A stretch of 64,000 nt of DNA from CBDCWQ01 sp965223435. GTDB lineage: Bacteria; Myxococcota; Kuafuiibacteriia; Kuafuiibacteriales; Kuafuiibacteriaceae. Below are positions 43,354-51,896 of the stretch, piece after piece. Position 1 is the first letter of the stretch. The number at the start of each line of letters is the position of its first letter. Where the stretch lies: the NCBI GenBank assembly GCA_965223435.1, contig CBDCWQ010000022.1:1116001-1180000 (forward strand). Reading direction: 5' to 3'. The notes below the pieces were generated by a model, which did not search any database, was not told where the DNA came from, and saw only the letters and a program-made list of their open reading frames with translations. The position numbers and the translations under genes are program-made.

Positions 43354-44823
43354 GTGGCACACAACTATAAAGATCTTTTTGGCGGCCTAGGTCGCAATAC
43401 CGTCTATCGGGGAGAGCGAATCACTGTCGTCGAAATAACGGACCCTGAAGTAGCTCGGCTCCGTATTGGTAACGAATATTATCCGGTTCTGGACATATCA
43501 ATCAGCGGTCTCTCGTTTCTTACTCAGAATACGGACAATCTTCCCGTAGCGGGAGCAGTCGATGTTGCTCAGCTTCTTCTCCGCGATTCTGTTGTATATG
43601 ATGGTAAGATAGAGATTGTTAGATACGAACAAATTCGCAATAAGGCTAAAGTCGGCGTAAAGCTTCTTTCTGGATTCCTCAATATTTCCGCATTTCGTCG
43701 ACGCGCTGAAGAAACACGATTGCACAATGCTTTGGAACACGGTCCTGGCCCTACTCTCGGCCATGTCCCAAGTGACTACCGCCAAGCTATAGAAGCACTT
43801 GCCTTTACGGTTCAGTTTTACCGTGTAGCTTTCGATAACTGGACAATGCGATGCGGATCTGACTCCGATCGCGGCGATATTGGCCAACGCCTCATTGAAA
43901 AAGGGCTCGCGTCTGCGCGTGGGCCATGGGTCGAGGGGCGTGAAAGGGCTACACTTGCTGCGAAACTTTTTCTTGAAGATCCAAAAACACTGGCTGCGGC
44001 CAAACGATACACGGAAACACTCTTAACAGCGCTCCTACTTGATGCTCCCGGAATTCGACGCGCCTACATGAAGCCGCTCGGATATCCCGGTGACTATCAA
44101 ACAATGCTCTATATGTATGAGAACACGTTCTGTGGCGACACACTCTTTGCTCGCGTTTTCCATAAGATCTGCGTTGAAGAGCCCATGGCTGAGGCTGTGA
44201 GAACTCGCAAGGAATTTCTAATCGAGCTGCACAGGCGCGAATACCAACGCGCAACAGCACAAACATCCGAATTCACTGTGCTAAATTTGGGTTGTGGACC
44301 AGCGACCGAGGCAACGGAGTTTTCTGAAGCCTTTGTTTCACCAGTCCGCAAGACCCATTGGACCCTCATAGATCAAGAGGAGAAAGCGCTCAGTTTGGCG
44401 CATCGTCGCGCCTATGAGCAACACGTATACTGCGGGAGAGGAACGGTGAATTGCCTCTACGTCTCATTCACTCAGCTATTGCAAGACTTTAGCCTACTTG
44501 CCTCGATTTCGGACCACGATTTCGTTTATTGTACTGGAATTTTTGACTACTTAAGACAACCACTCGCAAAATCTCTAGCTCGAATCCTCTGGACCAAGGT
44601 TCGCCCCGGCGGAGCACTTGCGATCGGAAACGCGGTAAAGCCAAGCTCATGTTTTTGGTTTGCTGAACTTGTTCTCGATTGGACACTCATCTACCGAACA
44701 CCCGATGAAATCTTTGATCTTGTAGCACAGCTCCCAGGCACAGAATCCATCGAAATCGAGGCTGAACCGTCCAACGTCTTTCAGTTTGCGATAGTAAGAA
44801 AGAAAGCCGAATCGGCCGCATAG
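43354..44823 (+). CDS. PilZ domain fused to SAM-dependent methyltransferase, module 2
   Basis: 489 residues from GTG. The first 110 residues look like a PilZ domain (LDISISGLSFLTQN, preceded by a basic stretch and followed by GVKLLSGF). A helical middle region leads to a Rossmann methyltransferase with SAM motif I LNLGCGPATEATEF, motif II-like LIDQEEKAL, then YCTGIFDYL and VRPGGALAIGN. The RxxxR of PilZ is not clear, so cyclic-di-GMP binding is uncertain. Target unknown. It begins a plus-strand run with the kinase-phosphatase and two regulators, 28 bp upstream of the kinase gene. Confidence 0.8.
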   Translation: MAHNYKDLFGGLGRNTVYRGERITVVEITDPEVARLRIGNEYYPVLDISISGLSFLTQNTDNLPVAGAVDVAQLLLRDSVVYDGKIEIVRYEQIRNKAKVGVKLLSGFLNISAFRRRAEETRLHNALEHGPGPTLGHVPSDYRQAIEALAFTVQFYRVAFDNWTMRCGSDSDRGDIGQRLIEKGLASARGPWVEGRERATLAAKLFLEDPKTLAAAKRYTETLLTALLLDAPGIRRAYMKPLGYPGDYQTMLYMYENTFCGDTLFARVFHKICVEEPMAEAVRTRKEFLIELHRREYQRATAQTSEFTVLNLGCGPATEATEFSEAFVSPVRKTHWTLIDQEEKALSLAHRRAYEQHVYCGRGTVNCLYVSFTQLLQDFSLLASISDHDFVYCTGIFDYLRQPLAKSLARILWTKVRPGGALAIGNAVKPSSCFWFAELVLDWTLIYRTPDEIFDLVAQLPGTESIEIEAEPSNVFQFAIVRKKAESAA

Positions 44824-44851
44824 GCCGACGAAGTGGAATGCGTGTTAAGTA

Positions 44852-47488
44852 GTGGCCACATCTTCTCCACAACTCGAAGACTTTAGCCAAGAATATGAGC
44901 GCGTTCGAACAAGTAAGCTAGTAAACGAAACACGAGTATTGGCTCCAGTTGCCGCTTTGATGTTCATCCTTTTTTGGATAGTCGATTTTATTGCAACGCC
45001 TAACCTCGTGCTCCTTTTCCTGTTTATACGGCTTTTTGTGGCGATGCTCTGCATGGGCACCTTTGCACTAACCTTTACGTCGGGAGGGCGTCATTACATT
45101 CGGGTGATGACTATGATGTACATTACACTTGGTTCTCTAGCCGTTTCCCTGATGGCAGCATATTCTGGCGGATTTTCCAGCCCTTACTACGTAGGCAACA
45201 TGTTGATCATTTTTGGGTCCGGTCTCTTCATGTCGTGGCGTCTATCTCACATGATTTGTGTGTCAGTGTCGCTGGTTCTCGGTTATTTTCTAATAAATGC
45301 GTTCATGACACCTCTTACATCGAACGCAGGCGTTCCTATTTTCTTCCTCGTTGGCGCATCACTCCTAGCGTCCATTGCTGTTCACCGTTCGGACATTGCA
45401 ACATTGCACGATCTTGTCCTAAGTAAACAGCTTAGGACTGCGAATGATGAACTGCAGGCGATGGACTCCTTGAAGACCGACTTTTTCGCCAACATTTCTC
45501 ATGAACTCAGAACACCCCTTACACTCTCTCTTGGTCCCATTGAGTCGATGCTCGCAGAAGAATCTGAACCCGTACGAAATAGGCAGCTGTCAATGGTGCG
45601 TCGTAACCAGTTACGCCTCCTGACACTCATCAATAACCTCTTGGATTTCTCGAAACTGGAGGCCGGAAAGATTCAGAAGGTCTTCACTCCCACAGATCTA
45701 TCCCAACGGCTGAGTTCCTTGGCCGAGACAGCAAAAATCGCTGCGGAAGTTAAGGGCGTGACATTGAATGTGATGACTCCAGAAAGTACTCTCACCGTCT
45801 ACGTTGACCGGAGCAAATTTGACAAAATTGTGATGAACCTCCTATCGAATGCCTTTAAGTTCACGGAGCCTGGTGGCCACATTTCAGCCATGCTCTCCGC
45901 GACAAGTACGCATGCGCAAATCCAGGTAACGGACACGGGAATCGGCATACCGAAAGATAAGCAGAGGTCAATTTTCGATCGCTTTTCTCAAGTAGACGCA
46001 TCTGCCACGCGCAAATACGCAGGAACAGGTATAGGTCTGGCGATGGTAAAGGAATATGCAGAACTTCACGGTGGCACCGCAAAAGTTGACAGCGAAGAAG
46101 GAAAGGGTGCGACGTTTATTGTCTCAATCCCGCTTGGCAAAGGACACCTAGAACCCGAATTGATCCAAGACGCGTCAGACTCGCAAGATATTCGCTTTCC
46201 ATTCGACATAACACTGGATATTGATCCGGAGGAAGAGGAACCAGAACTCAACCAACCCATACGAGGTCCCAAACAGCGATCCAAGCAAGTCACCGCAAAC
46301 AGTCCGTCAACCCTAGAGATATCGTCCGGCCATCCCACAGTGCTTGTCGTAGATGATAGCCGAGATATGCGTACTTACATTAAGAATGTTCTAGCGAATG
46401 ACTACGAAGTCATCACCGCAAAAGATGGGTCAGAGGGGCTTCGCATGGCCGAACTCGCAATGCCAGACGTGATTGTTTCCGATGTTATGATGCCGAGAAT
46501 GAGCGGTGAAGAAATGTGCCGCCGACTTAAAGCGCTTCCTGGCATCCTTGGTCAAACTCCAATTATCTTGGTAACCGCGCGCACCGATGCACAGACAAAA
46601 TTTCAAAGCCTCGATGTTGGTGCAGATGACTACCTTTACAAGCCTTTCAATGCTTTGGAGCTATTGCTACGTGTCAGGAACTTGGCTGACAAGCATAGGA
46701 AGGAAATAGCACTTTATAGTGCTTACCAAATTCTGGAATCGGATATTGCAGCGGCCGGTCGATTCCAGCATTCATTGATACCTTCGCTGCCGACGTTGCC
46801 GTGGCTAGAACTTACCAGCATTTTTCGACCAATGGATCTAGCCGGTGGGGATTTTTATGACGTTACCTGTCTGTCTGATACTCACCTTCGCTTTTTTGTT
46901 GCCGACGTCACCGGTCATGGTGTTCAAGCGGCCATGCGCACTGGCATCATAAAGTCTGAGTACGATCGTCTCAAGCTTTCGATCCCGCGACCTCGCGCTA
47001 TTCTGTCCGAGCTCAACCGCATATTCTTTGAATCCTATCGAGACCATACCGCGGAGTTCTTTATTAGCAGCACGGTTGGGTGTGATGCATTGTGCGGGGA
47101 TATTTTTCGCACAGGTGCAGCAGAGATTTCTCTTAGACTATCCAGCGCCAGCCAAGCGCAGCCAATTCAAAGTACTGGGGAACGGATCAGCGAACTTAAG
47201 ACGCGGTCGGTTGGACTCGGGTGCATGGAGGATGTGTCATACACAGACCAAGAATTTTCTCTTACGAACGGTGACCGATTGTATGTATTCACAGATGGCC
47301 TTACGGAGCAGAAAGACGCTACCGGTGAGCGCTTCGGAACACAACGGCTTTTAGACATGTTGAACGCCATTCCGAGACAAAGTACACTGGAGGATAGCGT
47401 AGACCTTGTCCTGCAAGGCTGGGAAGCCTTTAGAGCTCCAGTTCCCGTGGGTGATGACCTAACGCTACTGTCTCTAGGGGTAATGTAG
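44852..47488 (+). CDS. Hybrid histidine kinase-receiver-SpoIIE phosphatase, module 2
   Basis: 878 residues from GTG. Six or seven membrane helices (30-175); HisKA with His217 (FFANISHELRTPLTL); HATPase domain with N-box NLLSNAFKF and G boxes DTGIGIPKD, GTGIGLAMVKE; receiver 492-612 with Asp544 (VIVSDVMMPRM); SpoIIE/PP2C domain 640-878 with GGDFYD (665-670), DVTGHG (685-690), FTDGLTEQ and DDLTLLSLG. A membrane sensor and the phosphatase output lie in one chain, so phosphorelay through Asp544 probably sets phosphatase activity directly. The receiver and phosphatase parts resemble the product at 40212. Confidence 0.92.
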   Translation: MATSSPQLEDFSQEYERVRTSKLVNETRVLAPVAALMFILFWIVDFIATPNLVLLFLFIRLFVAMLCMGTFALTFTSGGRHYIRVMTMMYITLGSLAVSLMAAYSGGFSSPYYVGNMLIIFGSGLFMSWRLSHMICVSVSLVLGYFLINAFMTPLTSNAGVPIFFLVGASLLASIAVHRSDIATLHDLVLSKQLRTANDELQAMDSLKTDFFANISHELRTPLTLSLGPIESMLAEESEPVRNRQLSMVRRNQLRLLTLINNLLDFSKLEAGKIQKVFTPTDLSQRLSSLAETAKIAAEVKGVTLNVMTPESTLTVYVDRSKFDKIVMNLLSNAFKFTEPGGHISAMLSATSTHAQIQVTDTGIGIPKDKQRSIFDRFSQVDASATRKYAGTGIGLAMVKEYAELHGGTAKVDSEEGKGATFIVSIPLGKGHLEPELIQDASDSQDIRFPFDITLDIDPEEEEPELNQPIRGPKQRSKQVTANSPSTLEISSGHPTVLVVDDSRDMRTYIKNVLANDYEVITAKDGSEGLRMAELAMPDVIVSDVMMPRMSGEEMCRRLKALPGILGQTPIILVTARTDAQTKFQSLDVGADDYLYKPFNALELLLRVRNLADKHRKEIALYSAYQILESDIAAAGRFQHSLIPSLPTLPWLELTSIFRPMDLAGGDFYDVTCLSDTHLRFFVADVTGHGVQAAMRTGIIKSEYDRLKLSIPRPRAILSELNRIFFESYRDHTAEFFISSTVGCDALCGDIFRTGAAEISLRLSSASQAQPIQSTGERISELKTRSVGLGCMEDVSYTDQEFSLTNGDRLYVFTDGLTEQKDATGERFGTQRLLDMLNAIPRQSTLEDSVDLVLQGWEAFRAPVPVGDDLTLLSLGVM

Positions 47489-47490
47489 CA

Positions 47491-47907
47491 ATGAGTGTCC
47501 CTGAACTATTTGAGGATTTCGGAACCAAGATTGAGCTCCGTCGCACTGCTGGGCGGGTGGCAATGCGATGGTCCGGCTCTAAGTGTACGTGGCTGCGAGA
47601 GCGTGACGTATCTGGTTCACTGATCGCTTTTGTTTCCGCGGGCATCAAAGAAGTCACATTGGCCGACACTTTTGAACTATCGGTAACAGCTTTGAGAGAG
47701 ATGAGCTCAAGCGCAACAAAATTTATGATTGCTATACTTGGTTCACTGCTAAAGCGTGGCTGCTCCATAGAGCTTCGCTATGATCCCAATTGCTCAGACC
47801 AACAATTCTTGTTCGAAAGCCTAAGGTCGATTTTGTCCTCGGAACAGACCTCTCGATTAGCATTCGTTGCGGATACTCCTGTCACTGGTGAGGTACCCCG
47901 CGAGTGA
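47491..47907 (+). CDS. Small antagonist-like (STAS-like) regulator, module 2
   Basis: 138 residues, 2 bp after the kinase-phosphatase gene. SLIAFVSAGIKEVTLADTFE followed by MSSSATKFMIAILGSLLKRG resembles the layout of the product at 39318 (acidic strand, Ser-rich loop, hydrophobic helix). The Ser run is a possible phosphorylation site for the adjacent HATPase protein. Overlaps the next gene by 4 nt (GTGA). Function inferred from gene order. Confidence 0.6.
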   Translation: MSVPELFEDFGTKIELRRTAGRVAMRWSGSKCTWLRERDVSGSLIAFVSAGIKEVTLADTFELSVTALREMSSSATKFMIAILGSLLKRGCSIELRYDPNCSDQQFLFESLRSILSSEQTSRLAFVADTPVTGEVPRE

Positions 47908-48461
47908 CCTCCCCCGACTCGGTGCTTCTCCTTCAGCGTGAGTTTCGGAATCTCGCACGCAATTGGGACCTAATGGTCAACGTAGAAAACAGAGCGATTG
48001 CGGCGCTCAGTGTTTTTATCCGAAGTCCGGCTATGCGTGAAATCATAGGAAAGGCAACCACTGAACTCCTCGACAACGTCAGTCTCTACAACGATTGGAA
48101 CCATTCCGTATGGCCGTCGTTTGAAGTCAAATGCTTTGAAGGCCCCCTCGTTGAACTCACCACTAGGAACAGAGTAGCCCTCACGTCGCCTCATGTCGAG
48201 CGTTTCTCGACGGCTATTGCGCAGTTGCGGGATCCTCGGTCGGCGGAGGCTTTTCGCGAGCAACAGACAGCTGCCACACTTGCTGCCGGCATTGAAGCGT
48301 TTGGGTCGACTGGACTTGGGCTCGTTCGCATTGCCTGTCAAGGCCACGGCCAAATCGAAGGGGACATTGACTCAGACGGCGTTGTTACGACGCGCGTCCA
48401 GCTTGACCAAGAGGTACTCCTAAAGAGACTTCGCGAAAAGCAGAATAGGCGTAGAGTCTGA
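47904..48461 (+). CDS. HATPase-domain regulator (slr1658-like), module 2
   Basis: 185 residues from GTG. N-box-like ATTELLDNVSLYNDW and G-box GSTGLGLVRIACQGHG, like the products at 39689 and 48848 and unlike sensor kinases, which would have a HisKA domain. It is expected to act as a Ser/Thr-type kinase or binding partner of the small regulator. The last gene of module 2. Confidence 0.72.
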   Translation: MTSPDSVLLLQREFRNLARNWDLMVNVENRAIAALSVFIRSPAMREIIGKATTELLDNVSLYNDWNHSVWPSFEVKCFEGPLVELTTRNRVALTSPHVERFSTAIAQLRDPRSAEAFREQQTAATLAAGIEAFGSTGLGLVRIACQGHGQIEGDIDSDGVVTTRVQLDQEVLLKRLREKQNRRRV

Positions 48462-48574
48462 CATAGCCCATCGTCATATTGAGTGCTGCTTTTGTTTTGA
48501 CTCCGTCCATGAGAACAGAATATTTCTGGGCTGAAGCCCAAAAACTCCGCAAAAGAGATCGAAGTTTCAAGAAG

Positions 48575-48787
48575 TGCCTACTGTGGTTACGGACGGCCGG
48601 CCCCAACAAGAGAATCGCCATGGAGTTGGATTCGGAGTCGACCAACTCTTGGACGCATTGAACCGCGCTCAGAATGGGGCCACGATGCATGACACCGTAG
48701 AACAAATCCTACACAAAATCACTTAGGGACGATGCACCGTCAAGTGACGATCTCACACTGCTGGCCATGGGGTCCGTGAAGGACTGA
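48575..48787 (+). pseudogene. Remnant of a SpoIIE phosphatase C terminus
   Basis: In one frame the sequence reads PTVVTDGRPQQENRHG then VGFGVDQLLDALNRAQN, matching the end of a PP2C/SpoIIE domain (TDG motif, then FG..L). Near 48723 the frame changes by one base to RDDAPSSDDLTLLAMGS, the final D-D-L-T-L motif. The rest of the gene is missing. It is a broken copy of a module phosphatase. Confidence 0.6.
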
Positions 48788-48847
48788 ATTGGAGGTTGTC
48801 GGAGGTGATGGGTGATGGCGTCTTCCTGGGGCCCGCACCTGGGGCCT

Positions 48848-49321
48848 TCATTCGACAAATCTCCTTGGCAGAAGGTTCATCGAATTGGTGTCCAGCACGG
48901 CTCTAATAGTTAGACGTTCACGCTCATCTGCTTCGGCATCAATGGATGCAAATGCCTCACCTACAATACGAAGAAAGCCAAGGCCTGCCGAATCATCTTC
49001 CACCGTTTCGTCAAATGCCAACACTCTAGCGCGTTCTCGAGCAGCCTTTCTTGCTTTTTTTGGTCCGCCAACTCCTTTCACAAGCTTGACCACTTGCTCC
49101 GCGGATCGTGCTTGAGGCGCAGGGACATTTCTGGAGACGACCTCAACCCTCGGCCCCTGGAAACACCGAACCGTCATTTCTGGTTTTCGAGAGCTTTCCC
49201 AATCGGAATACCGCATCAAGTTTTCAAGAAGTTCCATACAAACCACGTAAAAGGTCTCTTGGATAGCGCGGTCAACATGAGGGCGAATGGCAGACCAGGC
49301 ACTTCGACTAATGTGTTCCAT
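48848..49321 (-). CDS. HATPase-domain regulator, third copy, N-terminally short
   Basis: 157 residues. CMELLENLMRYSDWE (N-box) and DSAGLGFLRIVGEA (G-box) match the products at 39689 and 47904, but about 35-40 N-terminal residues are absent: a TAA lies five codons before the ATG in the same frame. A charged insert (GPKKARKAARERAR) sits in the middle. It may be a truncated or separately evolved copy. Faces module 2. Confidence 0.6.
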   Translation of the reverse strand: MEHISRSAWSAIRPHVDRAIQETFYVVCMELLENLMRYSDWESSRKPEMTVRCFQGPRVEVVSRNVPAPQARSAEQVVKLVKGVGGPKKARKAARERARVLAFDETVEDDSAGLGFLRIVGEAFASIDAEADERERLTIRAVLDTNSMNLLPRRFVE

Positions 49322-49339
49322 GTGATCCCTGGGCCCTCG

Positions 49340-49618
49340 TTAGACTTCCGTCGATGAAGCAGTCCTCTTCATGTCCACAAACGTGTAAGAGGTCCCATGA
49401 AAAATGAGAACGCCACGGTCACGCAATTCCTCCAGCCATTGCCTAAGGCGCTCCTCTATTGTTCCTCCTGATGAACCAGTAGCACTATTGATGATTTTGA
49501 CCCCAGTAGCCCCAAGACCGCCGAAGTAGGTTGCCAAACGCCACGAATCAAGATGCTCCGGACCAACAAAAACATCAAGCAGGTCAACACACCTTTTTCC
49601 ATTCGTCTCCTTGAACAA
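49340..49618 (-). CDS. Unknown protein beside the third regulator copy
   Basis: 92 residues, not recognised. It is in the same frame as the next gene, separated by TAA and five codons. Features: GGLGATGVKIINSATGSS then a charged helix (EERLRQWLEELRDRG) and a strand-like end (VLIFHGTSYTFVD). The start is unclear and the upstream side abuts the intron fragment, so it may be the tail of a longer gene. It might be part of a regulatory module by position only. Confidence 0.4.
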   Translation of the reverse strand: MFKETNGKRCVDLLDVFVGPEHLDSWRLATYFGGLGATGVKIINSATGSSGGTIEERLRQWLEELRDRGVLIFHGTSYTFVDMKRTASSTEV

Positions 49619-49655
49619 TACGCCGGAACCGTGCCGTTGAAACGCCCATTGGTTG

Positions 49656-50568
49656 CCATCGATCCGCCCACGAGGCGCTAGAAAGAGCAGGACGGCTCAT
49701 CGGCGCGGGCTATCGGCATGTTCTGGACCTGGACGTCCGCAACTTTTTCGACAGTGTGCCTCACGGCGCTCTTCTTAAAGTAGTGAGGCGTTACACAAGT
49801 GACCGGCGAGTTCTCGGTCTTGTCAAGGCGATCCTAAAGGCTCCTATTCAGGAGTCCAACGGCGTCCTACGACGGCCTAAAAGTGGTTGTCCTCAAGGGG
49901 GTCCGCTCAGTCCGTTATTGGCTAACGCATATCTGGATGTCCTGGACCAATGGTTTCTTGAGAACGTGCGCTACAGGGATGCGGTGCTTCTTCGGTACTG
50001 TGATGATGCCATTTTGGTAAGTCGCACTCCGGTGGCGCAGCTCCATCGACGCATTTCGCAGAAGCTCCAAAGTATGGGTCTAGCACTTCACCCCGACAAA
50101 ACTCGAGAGGTTGATATGGGACGCAACGGCGCCCATGTGGACTTCCTCGGCTATCGGTTCGCCCGTCGAAAGGCGCGAAACGGAAAAGCGTTGGCGCTGC
50201 TGATGTATCCAAGAGCAAAAGCGATGAATGCATTCCGGCGACGCATGCGAGAACTATTGCCGTCTCGAGGGCCCCCGATATCGCAGGAACGAGTACGGAA
50301 GACAAATGCCGTTATCCGAGGCTGGGTACAATACTTCGCTCGCAGTACCTGTAAGGCCCCATTTCGGGCGCTGGACCGGTTTACGAAAGCGCGAGTACGC
50401 CGGCTTTTGGTGCGTCCTCGAAAGATCCGGGGGCGTGGCACACGCCGATACTCAGACCAATGGCTCACCGAGCGACTCGGTCTTCTCAGTGTCTACTATG
50501 TCTATGTCGAAACCCGCCAGCAACTGAAAGCGGTCGGAAGAATGGGACGGGAGAGCCCGGTGCGTTAG
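49656..50568 (+). pseudogene. Group II intron reverse transcriptase/maturase, N-terminally truncated
   Basis: The readable frame starts at RSAHEALERAGRLI (RT block 2), then LDLDVRNFFDSVPHG, PQGGPLSPLLANAYLD, the catalytic YCDD (RYCDDAILV; most introns have YADD), and LGLALHPDKTR. A group II maturase (GIIM) domain follows (VIRGWVQYFA ... FTKARVRRLL). The stop TAG (50566-50568) is inside domain V. About 100 N-terminal residues are missing, so an RT start such as GTG 49756 is not the true one. Confidence 0.75.
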
Positions 50569-50585
50569 TAGCGCACGCCGGGTTC
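50553..50585 (+). ncRNA. Group II intron domain V
   Basis: GAGCCCGGTGCGT, a 4-nt loop, then AGCGCACGCCGGGTTC forms the typical 33-34-nt domain V hairpin with the AGC catalytic triad near its 5' side. It overlaps the RT stop codon. The match is by pattern, not by a covariance model. Confidence 0.6.
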
Positions 50586-50702
50586 GATGGGCGCTGGATG
50601 GAAACGGGCGATGGAACGAACTGAGGCACCGGCAGATACGGTGAAAGCCGCCGGAAACAGCTACTCCTCGGTCCTAAAGTACCGCGCCATCCTTCGACCC
50701 TA

Positions 50703-51410
50703 CTCCGTCTGGTCGTCAACACCGCAACCGGCGAGGTCGTCCAGTCCCTCCGCTACACCCCATTCGGCCAAGTCGAAGCCGACACCAACCCCGGCTTCCA
50801 ACCCTTCGGCTTCGCCGGCGGCCTCTACGACCCCGAAACCGGTCTGGTCCGCTTCGGCGCCCGTGACTACGACCCCGAAGTCGGCCGCTGGACCGCCATG
50901 GACCCCCTCGGCTTCGCTGCCGGCGACACCTCCCTCTACGTCTACGCCTTCAACGACCCCATCAACCTCATCGACCCGACGGGCGAACTGGTATTCGTCC
51001 CCATCGTAGCCGCCCTCGCCCTCGCCGAATTCGCCATGTCCGCCGCCGACGCCATCTCCGTCATCATTGACCTCATGGACCCTTGCCTGTCGACCGCCGA
51101 CAAGGCCCTCTCCATAGCCCTATTCGCCGCCGGCCTCGTCCTCCCAGGCGCCGGCTTCTCCGCCCAGGGCCAAACCCCCATCGAACAAATCTCCGTCGGC
51201 GACACCGTCTGGGCTCGCAACGACCAAACCGGCGAATACGCCTGGAAAACCGTCACCGCCACCATGGCGCAGCCCTCCAACAAAATCGTCGAACTCACCC
51301 TCACCCTCCCAACCGGCACCCCTCAAGTCCTCACGGTCACCGAGTCCCACGAGTTCTGGACGGAACACCGCTGGCAACCCGCAATCGCCCTCGAATCTGG
51401 CATTTCGATC
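50703..51410 (+). pseudogene. Orphan Rhs core/Hint fragment
   Basis: This 708-bp segment is a close copy of the minus-strand segment 60509-61282 of the full-length Rhs gene. It reads from LVVNTATGEVVQSLRYTPFG through ARDYDPEVGRWTAMD to VLTVTESHEFWTEHRWQP. It lacks exactly 66 bp in frame, the codons for the end of the pre-Hint linker and the Hint start including its catalytic Cys (CFAAGTLI). The frame then runs out of homology at 51410 and continues as 45 unrelated codons to 51545. It has no YD repeats, start codon or toxin domain. It may serve as recombination stock for Rhs tips. Confidence 0.75.
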
Positions 51411-51472
51411 CCAATCGAGCTGGAGGTTGTACGCTCCGTAGCTGGCGAATGGAATCTTGTGTTCAGGCATAC

Positions 51473-51780
51473 CTACATTCGATCGGTGGGGGCGGTCTCA
51501 CACAAGACGATTTTCTCCTCGTATTCCGGAGGAAGTGCCCCTTGAATAAGATCAATCAAGAAACGATGCGAGAGTCTCCCAGAATTGTAGTGAATATCAA
51601 TCTTGTTCCCGTTCTTCATGGTGCGTCCAACAAGCGACGTGACGTATCGCATTGTACTCGAGTTCATGAATGACAGATCTTCCAGGTGCAGTTCAACCTT
51701 AACTGACTGGCTTAAGCCCTTGAGATGCTCTTCGGTAAAACGAGCCAGTGTCTTTTCGGGATCCTCGTAAAAATTCGGGC
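51473..51780 (-). pseudogene. Fragment of an antagonist-like regulator
   Basis: On the minus strand the frame reads NFYEDPEKTLARFTEEHLKG, VELHLEDLSFMNSSTMRYV, then TSLVGRTMKNGNKIDIHY, which lines up with the product at 39318 (ELHFEELLAVSSELLGFLI / SIVGRTLDTSIPVAFFYDA). The frame is closed by a TGA just upstream of NFYED, and no start is in place. It abuts the orphan Rhs fragment tail to tail. Remnant of another module. Confidence 0.55.
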
Positions 51781-51896
51781 TTCATCGCTCGAAGTCGACG
51801 GATGAGACCCGCGCGATTCCGGCGCAGCTTTTCTACTGAACTCTTCATATTTATCAGACCAGTTATATAACTGGTCTGATGATCTATCAAACCGCC

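Larger units (their letters stand above)
49656..50585 (+). mobile_element. Group II intron fragment (3' part)
   Basis: Contains the reverse transcriptase gene from its second conserved block onward and domain V at the end, but no 5' ribozyme domains and no RT start. It therefore cannot be mobile by itself. A fragment of the missing N-terminal RT blocks (not necessarily from the same intron) lies at 52440-52588. Confidence 0.7.

Noticed and set aside
50690..51545. Intact small Rhs gene with its own start
   Set aside because: It lacks a start context, the repeats, the Hint Cys and the tip, and the last 45 codons lie beyond the region of homology.
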